42,824 bases of DNA from Halobacteriales archaeon QS_4_62_28. Lineage in GTDB: Archaea > Halobacteriota > Halobacteria > Halobacteriales > Haloarculaceae. The stretch lies in NCBI GenBank assembly GCA_003021685.1, contig PXRO01000020.1:8957-51780 (forward strand). Reading direction: 5' to 3'. Made by a program: the position numbers and the translations under genes. Under the pieces are notes generated by a model. It did not search any database, had not been told where the DNA came from, and worked only from the letters and a program-made list of their open reading frames with translations. Positions 15,860-25,493 of the stretch are shown here, piece after piece (the stretch's first letter is position 1; every line of letters starts with the position of its first letter).

Positions 15860-17794
15860 ATGTCGATGAACAAGCTCGCTGAATCCGCTGCTCGCGTCGA
15901 GGTCTGCAACATCGGCGGTATCGACGAGGCAGAGGTGACGCTACCGCCCGGTGTCTCCGTTCTCACCGGGCGCAACGCGACGAATCGGACTTCCTTCCTC
16001 CAAGCGTTGATGATCAGCCTCGGTAGCAACCGCAGCGCGCTGAAGGGAGACGCAGACGAGGGGTCAGTCACGCTTGAGATCGGCGATGAGACGTATACGC
16101 GGACGCTGACCCGGCGCGACGGGTCGGTTGTGTTCGGCGGTGACCCGTACCTCGACGATCCGGATCTCGCCGACTTGTTCGCGTTCCTGCTGGAGAACAA
16201 CGAGGCGCGGCGCGCGGTCGCCCGCGGCGATGATCTCCGCGAGATCATCATGCGGCCGATCGATACCGACCAGATCGACGCGGAGATCGAGACGTGTAGG
16301 CGCGAGCGCGCCGAACTCGAAGCTGAGATCGAACGACTCGAAGAACTCGAACGTGATCTGCCAAAACTGGAGACGGACCGGCGCGAGACGCAGGCCGAAC
16401 TGAACTCCGCCCGTGAGGAGCTGGAATCTCTTCGGGACCAGCTCAATGAGCTTGATACCGGCGTCGAGGAGAGCTGCAGCCGGAAGCAAGAGCTTGAGGA
16501 AGCGTTCCAGCGCGTGCGTGACGCGCGGTCAGAATTAGAGGATCTGGAGTTCGACCTCGAGACCGAGCGCTCGACGCTCGCGGAACTCGAAGCCGAACGC
16601 GACGGCCTTGCGGAGACGATCGCAGAAGCCGACGAGCCCGACGGTAACCTCGACCGGCTCGCCGGCCGTATCGACGAACTGAGACGACGCAAACGCGCTC
16701 TCGACGACACGATCAGCGAACTCGGCAGCGTCATCAGCTTCAACGAAGAGATGCTGGAGGGAGAGGGGCTCGACATCGACGACCGCGTCGGCGGCGACGA
16801 CCCTACAGAGGCGCTGACCGCCGGCGGTGAGACGGTTTGCTGGACATGTGGCTCCGAGGTCGACACCGACCAGATTCAATCGACGCTCGAACGGCTCCGT
16901 GAACTCCGGTCTGCGAAGCTTGACGAGCGCAGCGATGTCGGGTCGGAAATCAACGAACTCACCGATCAACAGTCCAAGATCCGTAATAAACAGCAGGAGT
17001 TGGAGCAGGCGGAACAGCACCTCTCGGAGGTCGAAGCGGAGATCGAGACGACGGCGAACCGAATAAGCGATCTCGAAGAACGAATCGCGGCGAAGGAAGT
17101 GGCAATAGAAGACCTGGAGGCGGAGGTCGAGGGAATCGACGTCGAGGATCACGACGAGGTGCTCGAGCTTCACCGCGAGGCGAACGGGATCGAACTCCGT
17201 GTCGGGCGACTGGAGAACGACCTCGCCGAGATCGACGAGGAGATTGTCGAGCACGAGGCGGCAATCGAGGACCTGGAGTCGCTTCGAGAAGAGCGGGAGG
17301 AACTCGCCGACCGCCTCACCGATCTGCGGACGCGCGTCGACCGTATCGAGGAAAACGCCGTAGAGGTGTTCAACGACCATATGGAGACCGTCCTCGACAT
17401 CCTCGAGTACGACAACCTCGACCGCATCTGGATCGAGCGTCGCGAGACGGAGGTGAGGGAGGGTCGACGCAAGTTGACCCGCACGCGGTTTGATTTCCAC
17501 ATCGTCCGGTCGGCGGCTGACGGGACCGCCTACGAGGATACGGTCGACCACCTCTCCGAGAGCGAGCGCGAGGTGACTGGGCTGGTGTTCGCGCTCGCTG
17601 GCTACCTCGTCCACGACATCCACGAGGTTGTTCCGTTTGTCGTCCTCGACTCGTTGGAGGCGATTGACGCCGACCGCATCGCCCGTGTTGTCAATCACTT
17701 CCGCGACCATGCCGACTACCTCGTCACCGCCCTCCTTCCGGAGGACGCCGCCGCCCTCCCCGAACCGTACGCATACATCGAGAACATCGACTGA
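15860..17794 (+). CDS. Archaea-specific SMC-related coiled-coil protein (Sph type)
   Basis: A 644-residue SMC/Rad50-like protein. An ABC head half comes first (LEIGDETYTR, VLTGRNATNRTSFLQAL near residue 36), then about 190 residues of coiled coil, a CWTCGS zinc-hook-like motif near residue 326, a second coiled coil, and the second head half. That half has a signature-like LSESEREVTG (about 565) and a Walker B-like FVVLDSLEAID (about 593). The P-loop lacks the usual GKS/T: the segment is GRNATNRTS. In haloarchaea such proteins pair with rdfA-type genes, as here, and that pair affects rod shape in Haloferax (family knowledge). A CATAAACC box about 20 bases upstream suggests a leaderless start. 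Confidence 0.85.
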   Translation: MSMNKLAESAARVEVCNIGGIDEAEVTLPPGVSVLTGRNATNRTSFLQALMISLGSNRSALKGDADEGSVTLEIGDETYTRTLTRRDGSVVFGGDPYLDDPDLADLFAFLLENNEARRAVARGDDLREIIMRPIDTDQIDAEIETCRRERAELEAEIERLEELERDLPKLETDRRETQAELNSAREELESLRDQLNELDTGVEESCSRKQELEEAFQRVRDARSELEDLEFDLETERSTLAELEAERDGLAETIAEADEPDGNLDRLAGRIDELRRRKRALDDTISELGSVISFNEEMLEGEGLDIDDRVGGDDPTEALTAGGETVCWTCGSEVDTDQIQSTLERLRELRSAKLDERSDVGSEINELTDQQSKIRNKQQELEQAEQHLSEVEAEIETTANRISDLEERIAAKEVAIEDLEAEVEGIDVEDHDEVLELHREANGIELRVGRLENDLAEIDEEIVEHEAAIEDLESLREEREELADRLTDLRTRVDRIEENAVEVFNDHMETVLDILEYDNLDRIWIERRETEVREGRRKLTRTRFDFHIVRSAADGTAYEDTVDHLSESEREVTGLVFALAGYLVHDIHEVVPFVVLDSLEAIDADRIARVVNHFRDHADYLVTALLPEDAAALPEPYAYIENID

Positions 17795-17900
17795 CTGCAT
17801 AAAGGGGTCACAGAACGGCTCGCAGTGGTAGCGTCACATTGTAACGACCCAGTAGTATCACACCGATGATTTTGTAACACTCAGGAGAGTATAACAGACC

Positions 17901-18506
17901 ATGTCAGACCGATCGAGCGGTCGGAGAACAAAGGTAGCACGCGTCATCGAGGAGTACGATCTCGATGGCATGGGCGCGCAGCTGGAGGCCGCATGGACGG
18001 GCGAAACCGGCGAACGTACGAGTCTCCGCGATCTTGCCAACGAGTTCAACGAAGCGCTACTCGAGGCGGCACTCCGGGGAGCGGGTGTCTCTCCGCTCAA
18101 CTTCGAGGTGAGCGGGACGTACGATGCGCTCAGGGGCGGGTCGGGTCCGGAGGCGACTCGCGCCGAGCGACGCCTCGAACGGGAGAGCGTCGACACCGAC
18201 ACGCTCGCTGCGGACTTCGTCACGCATCAGGCGATCCATACGTACCTGACGAAGGAGCGAGACGCGAGTCTCCCGGAAGACGAGGGAGACCCCGTCGAAC
18301 GCAAGGTCGAAACAATCGAGAAACTCCAGGGACGCGTTGCTGCCGTCACCGAGTCCACAGTCTCATCGCTCGCGTCAGCAGACGAACTGAACGGGGACGA
18401 GTACGACGTGCTCGTCGACATCCGTGTCGTCTGTCCGGCGTGTGACTCGGATTACCCTGTCGGTGAACTCCTCCGGCGAGGCGGATGTGAGTGTTCGGTG
18501 GAGTGA
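17901..18506 (+). CDS. rdfA: RdfA-like protein (rod-determining factor family)
   Basis: A 201-residue soluble protein resembling the haloarchaeal rod-determining factor RdfA family. Recognisable pieces are the N-terminal TKVARVIEEYDLDGMGAQLE, TSLRDLANEFNEALLEAAL, RRLERESVDTDTLAADFVTHQ and AIHTYLTKERDAS. The C-terminus has a Cys-rich ending, VCPACDSDYP and GCECS, which could bind zinc. It starts 106 bases after the SMC-related gene on the same strand; that family pairing supports both calls. It is probably a paralogue rather than the main chromosomal copy, given the accessory setting, but this is inferred. The symbol is by family similarity only. Confidence 0.7.
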   Translation: MSDRSSGRRTKVARVIEEYDLDGMGAQLEAAWTGETGERTSLRDLANEFNEALLEAALRGAGVSPLNFEVSGTYDALRGGSGPEATRAERRLERESVDTDTLAADFVTHQAIHTYLTKERDASLPEDEGDPVERKVETIEKLQGRVAAVTESTVSSLASADELNGDEYDVLVDIRVVCPACDSDYPVGELLRRGGCECSVE

Positions 18507-18826
18507 AAGTCCCTATACTTTAATACGATATTTTACTTCTAATTCGACCATAGCATCAACAAAAAAATCAATACGGAACCAAAGTAGTAGTAGAGACAAT
18601 CAATTTTCGCATTTTATTGACATAATTTGTGTTGCTGACGGCGTCGACTCTCGAAAAGAAATAACCGACGGACAAACTCGTTTTATCGAAGCGACTGTCT
18701 GTCCCAGTTCGGTCCGAGGAATAGCGTATTCGATCATGGTAGATTCGCCGACTCCGGCGATGAAACCACATTATCCGATCACACCGGCACCAAAAGGATG
18801 AAGATGGTGTCAGGCGGAGTACGAGT
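18507..18826. other. AT-rich intergenic region before the amylase
   Basis: AT-rich, with T-runs just after the rdfA-like stop that could terminate transcription, a possible gene relic on the minus strand (18600-18737), and a GGCGGAG ribosome-binding-like site 8 bases before the amylase ATG. Confidence 0.5.
18600..18737 (-). pseudogene. Possible remnant of a bat-type HTH regulator N-terminus
   Basis: A 45-codon frame beginning MIEYAIPRTELGQTVASIKR resembles the opening of haloarchaeal bat-type HTH regulators (a beta strand with EYxIP, then a short helix). It stops long before any HTH domain and codon use drifts to AT-rich. Either a relic or coincidence. Confidence 0.25.
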
Positions 18827-20803
18827 ATGCATCATCCAGGACCGCCGAGGTTCATAGCTGCGGGAGATGAAGTTGAACTCGCGCCACGGAACCCAGATCC
18901 GACAGCATCGTACGAGTGGCAACTAGTAGAGCACCCAGAGGACTCGACGATCTCTCTCGGGGACGACCCGGTCGAACACCTCGTTCCCGACGAATCTGGC
19001 ACCTATGTCGCGCGTCTCACTGCGCCCGATGGTGAACACGACGTCACGATCCGGGTGTACCCGGGATCGTACTCGCCCAGCGGCGGCCAGCGATCTGGTA
19101 TGTCTGGCGCTCGAAGCGGGAGCGGATTCAGTGGCTGGAGCGGCCCACAGCGAAGTGGAAGCGGCTCTGGACGAACCGAGGGGAGCGAAGAGGGGACTGG
19201 CGGTCGGCCTCGCCTGACGCTGGAAGCCGCCATCGAGGATGACGAAGCCGTCATCCGCGCCAATCCAAAGTCACATCCAGGGAGCGCGGAAACTGCGAGC
19301 GATCTCGATGTCGATTTCCTGATCGACGACCGCGACGATGTCGACGAAGCAGCGATCACGACCAGTGACACCGAAATGCGGATTCCGGTCGACGCACTGC
19401 CAGAGCGTGCGCGCGTGTACGCGACAGCACTCGGCGAGCACGGATACAGCGTTCCCGACGCCGTGGAACTGACCCGGACGGACGGAACTGACTCCGAGGA
19501 CCGGATCACGACGGCCGATCCGTACCATCCACCGACGTGGGCCGAAAACGCCGCAGTCTACGAGATTTACACTCGAACGTTTACAGACGACGAGGCGGGA
19601 TCGACCTTTGATTCGATTGTCGACCGACTGGACTACATCGAGTCGCTGGGCACCGACATTATCTGGCTCACGCCGGTACTGGAGAACGATCACGCCCCCC
19701 ACGGATACAATATTACGGACTTTTTCGACATCGCGTCTGACCTGGGCGAGCAGGAAGATTACGAGCGCTTCATCGAGGAAGCCCACGACCGCGACATACA
19801 GGTCCTCTTCGATCTGGTCTGTAACCACTCGGCCCGGACCCATCCGTACTTCCTGGATGCCGTCGAGAATCCGGATGGCGAGTACCGCGAATGGTACGAG
19901 TGGCGCACCGAGACCGAACCGGAGACGTACTTCGACTGGGAACACATCGCGAACTTCGACTTCGACCACTTGCCCGTCCGGCGGCACCTGCTCGACGCGG
20001 TCGACAAGTGGGCACCACTGGTTGACGGCTTCCGGTGTGACATGGCCTGGGCCGTCCCGAACACCTTCTGGCGCGAACTCCACGACCGAGTCAAGGCAAT
20101 GGACAGCGAGTTCCTGTTGCTGGACGAGACGATTCCGTATATCCCAGATTTCCAGGCCGGCCTGTTCGATATGCATTTCGACTCGATGACCTACCACATC
20201 CTCCGGGAAATCGGACGGGGCCAACCGGCCGAACGGCTCGTCGACGCAATCGAGAACCGTGCCGAAATCGGATTCCCGGAGTACGCCGGCTTCCTGTTGT
20301 ACACCGAAAACCACGACGAAACCCGGTATATCGTCGAATGCGGCCGTGACGCAGCCAAAGCCGCAGCGGCGGCAGCGTTCACCCTTCCCGGATCCCCGCT
20401 CGTCTACGCAGGCCAGGAGTTTGGCCAGCGTGGGAAGCGTGACACGCTGGCATGGGAACACGCAGACGGGACCCTCCGGGAGTACATCCGGTCGCTCGCG
20501 GCGGTTCGCCACGGCCAGCCCGCACTGTCGGGTACAGCCGACTTCGTCGAAGCCGAGCACGACGTGCTTGACGGCTGGTCAGACCGTATCGTCGCCTATG
20601 GACGGACGACCGGCGAGGATTCGGTCGTCGTTGTCCTGCACTTCGGCGAGGACACAGCAACGGTCGACATCCCCGCGGCCACAGGCCGCACCGACCTCGT
20701 CTCTGACGAATCAGTAGCTGTCGATAGTTCTGGGGGCGACACTACTGTCGAGATCGATAGTATCGCCGTCCTGCCGTCGTCAGCCGACGAACTCGGGCGG
20801 TAG
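18827..20803 (+). CDS. GH13 alpha-amylase family enzyme
   Basis: A 658-residue glycoside hydrolase of family 13 acting on alpha-1,4-glucans. No signal peptide, so probably cytoplasmic. The N-terminal 85 residues form an Ig-like beta domain, followed by a Ser/Gly/Arg-rich linker (about 85-125), a second small beta domain, then the TIM barrel from about residue 230. The four GH13 regions are intact: DLVCNH (about 329), GFRCDMAW with the nucleophile Asp (about 400), LLLDET with the acid Glu (about 429) and ENHDETR (about 493). It heads a block of alpha-glucan genes and probably degrades a glycogen-like polymer or imported maltodextrins. Specificity within GH13 is open. Confidence 0.9.
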   Translation: MHHPGPPRFIAAGDEVELAPRNPDPTASYEWQLVEHPEDSTISLGDDPVEHLVPDESGTYVARLTAPDGEHDVTIRVYPGSYSPSGGQRSGMSGARSGSGFSGWSGPQRSGSGSGRTEGSEEGTGGRPRLTLEAAIEDDEAVIRANPKSHPGSAETASDLDVDFLIDDRDDVDEAAITTSDTEMRIPVDALPERARVYATALGEHGYSVPDAVELTRTDGTDSEDRITTADPYHPPTWAENAAVYEIYTRTFTDDEAGSTFDSIVDRLDYIESLGTDIIWLTPVLENDHAPHGYNITDFFDIASDLGEQEDYERFIEEAHDRDIQVLFDLVCNHSARTHPYFLDAVENPDGEYREWYEWRTETEPETYFDWEHIANFDFDHLPVRRHLLDAVDKWAPLVDGFRCDMAWAVPNTFWRELHDRVKAMDSEFLLLDETIPYIPDFQAGLFDMHFDSMTYHILREIGRGQPAERLVDAIENRAEIGFPEYAGFLLYTENHDETRYIVECGRDAAKAAAAAAFTLPGSPLVYAGQEFGQRGKRDTLAWEHADGTLREYIRSLAAVRHGQPALSGTADFVEAEHDVLDGWSDRIVAYGRTTGEDSVVVVLHFGEDTATVDIPAATGRTDLVSDESVAVDSSGGDTTVEIDSIAVLPSSADELGR

Positions 20804-20877
20804 CCTGCGGACTCGGTCGGGGAACTCCGTCCCTTTGATTCGCTGGCAGACGGAATGAATCGTATCATGTTGAGGGT

Positions 20878-20885
20878 TTATATAC
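20878..20885 (+). promoter_or_regulatory. TATA box of the giant glucoamylase gene
   Basis: TTTATATA lies 22-29 bases before the ATG at 20907, the spacing for a leaderless message. This decides the start over an in-frame TTG three codons upstream. Confidence 0.6.
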
Positions 20886-20906
20886 ATAACCCCACATTTG
20901 CTATGC

Positions 20907-23900
20907 ATGCGGCTTACGACAGCGCTCAACGACTACAAGTGTAGTCGTGACGAGCGCTATCCAGAAGAGTGCAGAACGGTATCCGGTTCGTTCTCCGGCC
21001 ACGGGGATCGACTGGTACACGTCGACAGAAACGGGTCACTCCGTGACTACTCGCATTCGTTATCCGGACTCTGTGGCATCGACCGCTCCCGACTCGGCAT
21101 TCTGACGGGAGACACCACACACTGGTTTCGCGACCTCGAGACGATCAGGCAGCACTACTATCGCGACACCCGCCTCGTCGAGACGGAGTACGATGCAGGA
21201 TCGTTCACGGTTCACCAGTACGACCTCACGCTCGGTCGCGCCCACGTCACACACATCGAGCTGCGCGGTGCCGTCCCGAGTGATGCCAAACTCGTCGCCT
21301 TCGTCACGATGGCACCCGAGGCCAAAGACGGTGGCGTCGGTGCGCTCGCTCACACTGACGCGGGCCCGGACGAGTCGACTGTGCTGGAGGTGTATCACCG
21401 CTGCGAACACGATTACCTGGCCGCCTCGACGGGCCTCGACGGTGTCAACGGACAGCGGCCCGAGAGCTTCGAGGAGATTGCCAGTGACGATCCGATCTCG
21501 TTCCCACGCCGCCGGCCGATAGATCGCTACGATCAGACGCGACTGAAAGGTGATTTCGTCGTCACAGCACCCTTCGAACGCGCGGGCCGGAGCAACAACA
21601 CGACGCTGGTCAGCCAGCTCGCCGACCACGAGGAAATCGACCGCGAGACGGCACTGGCTGATCTGCGGGCCTGTGCCACCGATCATACGCGTTCCGAGGA
21701 CTTGCGACGGGCCGCGCGCAATCGGACGACGTTCGACCTGTCGCAGATCGACCAGCGAACTGAGGGGCTCTCGGCGGACCTCAGGGTCCTCGACCTTCTG
21801 TCAGCACCATCGGGTGGGCGGATTGCAGCCCCGGAGTTCGATCCGTTTTACGCGAACTCCGGTGGGTACGGCTACGTCTGGTTCCGCGACGATGCGTCCG
21901 TGTCACGACACCTGCTGGAAGCCGATAACCGACTCGGTCTAGACACGGGACCGATCCTCGCAAAAAGCGCGCGATTTCTCTGTCGCAATCAGCTCCCCGA
22001 CGGTACCTGGCCACACCGCGTCTGGGCGAGTGACGGATCACTCGCTCCCGGGTGGGCCAACGCTCACTTCGAGGGTGACAGGGATTCGCCGGAGTATCAG
22101 GCCGACCAGACAGCGACTGTCACTGCTTTCCTCGCGACGTTGTTGCGCGAGCGCCGGATCGATCTCGAGGACGACGTGACGGTGATGATCCGCGATACCA
22201 TCGCAGACGCCGTCCAGGCGCTCTCGGACCACATCGCGGACAATGACCTCCCCGGGACCTGCCAGAATCTCTGGGAGGACGGGACGGGACAGTTCGGCCA
22301 CACCGCATCGACGTACATCGAGGCGTTCTCGGCGGTTGCACGCGCACCTGTCAGCGCGTCGTTGCAAGAGCGGAGCCTCGAAAGCGCAGAGCGTGTACTT
22401 GAGGGTCTGGAGACACTCTGGGATGCAGACAGGGAAGCCTACGTTATGCGCCTGGTCGATGGTGACCCTGACGACCGGATCGATGCCGCGACGCTCGAAC
22501 TCGCCGGTGCGTTCCAGGAGTACGACGCCATCGAGGGTGTTTCTCTGGAGACTGAACAGGTCGACAGACTGGCCGACCACGTCAGTTCGGCGCTGGATAC
22601 GCTGTTTCGCAATCCCCGAGCGAGTCGTGTTGCCGGCCTCGTCCGTTACGAGGGCGACCGCTGGCGTACCGACGGTCAGGACGCCGAGAAGGTCTGGTCG
22701 CTGACGACAGCCATGGGTGCGCTCGCGGCCGGACGGGTCGGCAAACTGCTGAACGAGCGGGACCGGAACGGCGACGCGTACCTCGACCGTGCGAGCGACC
22801 TCTACGATCTCGTCGACAACGACGGACCGTTCGCGAACGAGGCGGGACATCTCGCCGAACAGGCGTTCAACGACGGTACCCTCGACAGCGCGACCCCGCT
22901 CGGGTGGTCCCACGCTGTTCGACTCCACGCGACCGCACTGCTGGATGATCTCAACGCCTTGCCAACGTCTGCGGCAGAGATCGAAGGGCCGAGCGAACGG
23001 CCGACCTGGACGACGGGCGAAAAGTTCGGGATCGGAACGGTCGCAGACCACGACGCGGCGGATCCATCCCGTGTCTGGTACACTCTCACCGAAGGGGCAC
23101 TGACTGAGGCGCGATTCCCGCAGGTCGACATGATGAATCTCCGAGCCTTCGACTTCCTCGTCAGATGTCGTGACGAAACGGATTATACCGCCCGGACCCA
23201 CCGCGAGCGGGGACGAACTGACGACACGATCCAGCGCCGCGTCGAACCAGTCGACAACGAATCGTTGCTCTACCGCCACGTCATCACGGAGACTGGCGAC
23301 GGCCAGGGCCACGAGTGGACGTTGACCGTCGAGTACACTGCTGATCCCGAACACGATGCCATCGTCACGGATGTCACGTTCACGTCTGACGACGACACGG
23401 CCTACGACGTGTTCGCTGTCGCAGACGTCGCGCTCACGACGACAGGTAGTGTCGACCGAGGTCTCAGACACGGGAGCGACGGGAACTACCACCTCGTCGC
23501 TCGCGAGCCTGACGCCTACACCGAATACACCGATAATCCGTTACTGGTCGACGAGAACGGTGAAGCCTACTCGATTTCGATGGCACTGGCAGCGGACGAC
23601 GGGTTCGACTGGGCAACCGTCGGTGCTGCCGGAACGCATAGACTCGATGCCCTGTACACACAGGGCGACTTACCCGACGCGATCACTTCCGTCGACGACG
23701 ACAACGTCGTCCTCGTCGGTCGGGTCGGTTCCGGGAAGCAGACGTCCGAGACACTCGCGCTCGGATTCGCTCGGCGCGCCGACACCGCCGCTGCACTCGG
23801 TGAGGCCGAAGGCGCGCTCGACCGTCCCTACGAGACGGTCAGTGCGGCCTATGCAGACACCTGGTCGGAGTTCCTCGCCGACAAACAACTGCCGGACGCA

Positions 23901-25442
23901 GTCGCCGACGACGAGAAACTCGCCGACCAGTACCGCGCCAGTCTCATGACGCTGATGGCTGTCGAGGACAAGACGTACCACGGTGCCTCGATCGCCTCTC
24001 CCTCGGTCCCCTGGGGCGAAGCGGTTACGGCAGACCAGCAGAAGGGCTATGGCTACAATTTCGTCTGGTCGCGCGACCTCTACCAGGTGTTTACCGCCTT
24101 CGAGACGATTGGCTCACTGGACATCGCGACCCAGCAACTGGAGTATATCTACGAGTATCAGCAAGACGAGGCTGGCTTCATCCCCCAGAATACCTATCTG
24201 AACGGCATGACACGCTGGGGCGGCGAACAGATGGACAACATCTCCTTCCCGCAGGTGATGGCCTATCACCTCGCAGAACAGGGAATCGGTTTCGAGGACA
24301 CCAGCTATTCGTTCGAGAACGTGCGTCGCTCCGCAGACTACGTGGTCAGGAACGGCCCGGCCACCGCACAGGAGCGCTGGGAAGAGGAGGCGGGTTACTC
24401 GCCATCCTCGATAGCGGCCGAGATCGCTGGACTCGCGTGTGCAGCGAAACTCGCAATCGACAACGGTCACGAAGCAGAAGCGCTGGTGTGGATCGGACTC
24501 GCAGACCACTGGGCGAACAACGTCGACGTCTGGACAGCGACCGAAACCGGGACCGAGCGCCACACCGACACGCCGTATTACACCCGGGTGACCCGCCACG
24601 GTGACCCGGAGGCCGGCCACTACCGGACGCTCGCGAACGATGGGCCGACGCTCGACGAACGGAACATCATCGATGCCGGGTTCCTCGAACTGGCGCGACT
24701 GGGGATCAGGCCCAGCGACGATACGGTCATAGAGAACTCTGTCGAGACGGTCGACGACACGATTCGCGTCGACATGGGATCGGCTGCTGGCTTCTACCGA
24801 TATAACGGGGACGGCTACGGGGAGCGCGCCCGCGGGGAACAGGGCGCACCCTGGACGGTCGAACACAAGGGCAAAGGTCGAATATGGCCCTTGCTCACCG
24901 GTGAACGTGCCGAGTACGAACTTCTCCGTGATGACCCGGACCTGCCGCCGGCCAACTGCCTCGAAATGATGCAGGAGGTCGCAAACTCCGGTCGCATGAT
25001 CGCAGAGCAGGTCTGGGATCGCCAACACAGCACGGACTTCGACTGGACGTTCGGTGAGGGAACCGGCTCGGCGACGCCACTGGCGTGGGCAATGGCTCAG
25101 TACGTCAGGCTCGCTCACAGTATCAGTACCGGCGAACCCGTCGAAACGCCGGCCTTCGTCGAGGAACGGTATCGCAACCGCCAACTCCACCAACCGGCCC
25201 AGAGTCCGGCACTGCGCGTCGACACCCAGTTCCGTGGGAACGAACTGGTCATCTCAGGCGAAACGACTGGCGTCCGTGTCGGCATCAAGACCCCGATAGA
25301 AAGCACTGTCGTGAACGTCGAGAGTGGCGATTTCGAGGCGAAACTTGGCGTCGAACCTGGCGAGAACCGGATCGTCGTCTCCGCAGTCAACGGCACCGAC
25401 CTCGAAACGTCCGAGACGACCGTTCGGCGACTCCGACTGTAG
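20907..25442 (+). CDS. Double GH15 glucoamylase-type protein
   Basis: A 1511-residue cytoplasmic protein joining two glucoamylase-like units. The first (about residues 1-690) has a beta-rich N-domain and an alpha/alpha barrel with GGYGYVWFRDDAS (about 320) and NLWEDGTGQFG (about 453), the latter matching the GH15 catalytic acid region. The second (about 700-1430) has the glucodextranase-like N-domain (KFGIGTVADHD, ARFPQVDMMN), the barrel motif YGYNFVWSRDLYQ (about 1047), ERWEEEAGYSPSS with catalytic Glu (about 1155) and AEQVWDRQ (about 1366). A small Ig-like domain ends the protein. It should release glucose from alpha-glucan ends. Whether both units are active is not known. It follows the amylase gene on the same strand with its own TATA box. 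Confidence 0.88.
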   Translation: MRLTTALNDYKCSRDERYPEECRTVSGSFSGHGDRLVHVDRNGSLRDYSHSLSGLCGIDRSRLGILTGDTTHWFRDLETIRQHYYRDTRLVETEYDAGSFTVHQYDLTLGRAHVTHIELRGAVPSDAKLVAFVTMAPEAKDGGVGALAHTDAGPDESTVLEVYHRCEHDYLAASTGLDGVNGQRPESFEEIASDDPISFPRRRPIDRYDQTRLKGDFVVTAPFERAGRSNNTTLVSQLADHEEIDRETALADLRACATDHTRSEDLRRAARNRTTFDLSQIDQRTEGLSADLRVLDLLSAPSGGRIAAPEFDPFYANSGGYGYVWFRDDASVSRHLLEADNRLGLDTGPILAKSARFLCRNQLPDGTWPHRVWASDGSLAPGWANAHFEGDRDSPEYQADQTATVTAFLATLLRERRIDLEDDVTVMIRDTIADAVQALSDHIADNDLPGTCQNLWEDGTGQFGHTASTYIEAFSAVARAPVSASLQERSLESAERVLEGLETLWDADREAYVMRLVDGDPDDRIDAATLELAGAFQEYDAIEGVSLETEQVDRLADHVSSALDTLFRNPRASRVAGLVRYEGDRWRTDGQDAEKVWSLTTAMGALAAGRVGKLLNERDRNGDAYLDRASDLYDLVDNDGPFANEAGHLAEQAFNDGTLDSATPLGWSHAVRLHATALLDDLNALPTSAAEIEGPSERPTWTTGEKFGIGTVADHDAADPSRVWYTLTEGALTEARFPQVDMMNLRAFDFLVRCRDETDYTARTHRERGRTDDTIQRRVEPVDNESLLYRHVITETGDGQGHEWTLTVEYTADPEHDAIVTDVTFTSDDDTAYDVFAVADVALTTTGSVDRGLRHGSDGNYHLVAREPDAYTEYTDNPLLVDENGEAYSISMALAADDGFDWATVGAAGTHRLDALYTQGDLPDAITSVDDDNVVLVGRVGSGKQTSETLALGFARRADTAAALGEAEGALDRPYETVSAAYADTWSEFLADKQLPDAVADDEKLADQYRASLMTLMAVEDKTYHGASIASPSVPWGEAVTADQQKGYGYNFVWSRDLYQVFTAFETIGSLDIATQQLEYIYEYQQDEAGFIPQNTYLNGMTRWGGEQMDNISFPQVMAYHLAEQGIGFEDTSYSFENVRRSADYVVRNGPATAQERWEEEAGYSPSSIAAEIAGLACAAKLAIDNGHEAEALVWIGLADHWANNVDVWTATETGTERHTDTPYYTRVTRHGDPEAGHYRTLANDGPTLDERNIIDAGFLELARLGIRPSDDTVIENSVETVDDTIRVDMGSAAGFYRYNGDGYGERARGEQGAPWTVEHKGKGRIWPLLTGERAEYELLRDDPDLPPANCLEMMQEVANSGRMIAEQVWDRQHSTDFDWTFGEGTGSATPLAWAMAQYVRLAHSISTGEPVETPAFVEERYRNRQLHQPAQSPALRVDTQFRGNELVISGETTGVRVGIKTPIESTVVNVESGDFEAKLGVEPGENRIVVSAVNGTDLETSETTVRRLRL

Positions 25443-25465
25443 AACTGACACTCGACCACAAACGT

Positions 25466-25475
25466 TTTTATAATT
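25466..25475 (+). promoter_or_regulatory. TATA box of the nucleotidyltransferase gene
   Basis: TTTTATAATT stands about 20-29 bases before the ATG at 25494, fitting a leaderless transcript and excluding the in-frame codons further upstream as starts. Confidence 0.55.
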
Positions 25476-25493
25476 TTGCTGTGCAGTATCCGT

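Noticed and set aside
16064..17800. Long minus-strand open frames inside the SMC-related gene (up to 421 codons)
   Set aside because: They are mirror frames of a GC-rich coiled-coil gene; the plus-strand protein has recognisable motifs and acidic composition.
22038..25193. Long minus-strand open frames inside the double GH15 gene
   Set aside because: Shadow frames caused by GC-rich third positions; Arg/Val-rich with no domain, whereas the plus strand has GH15 motifs.
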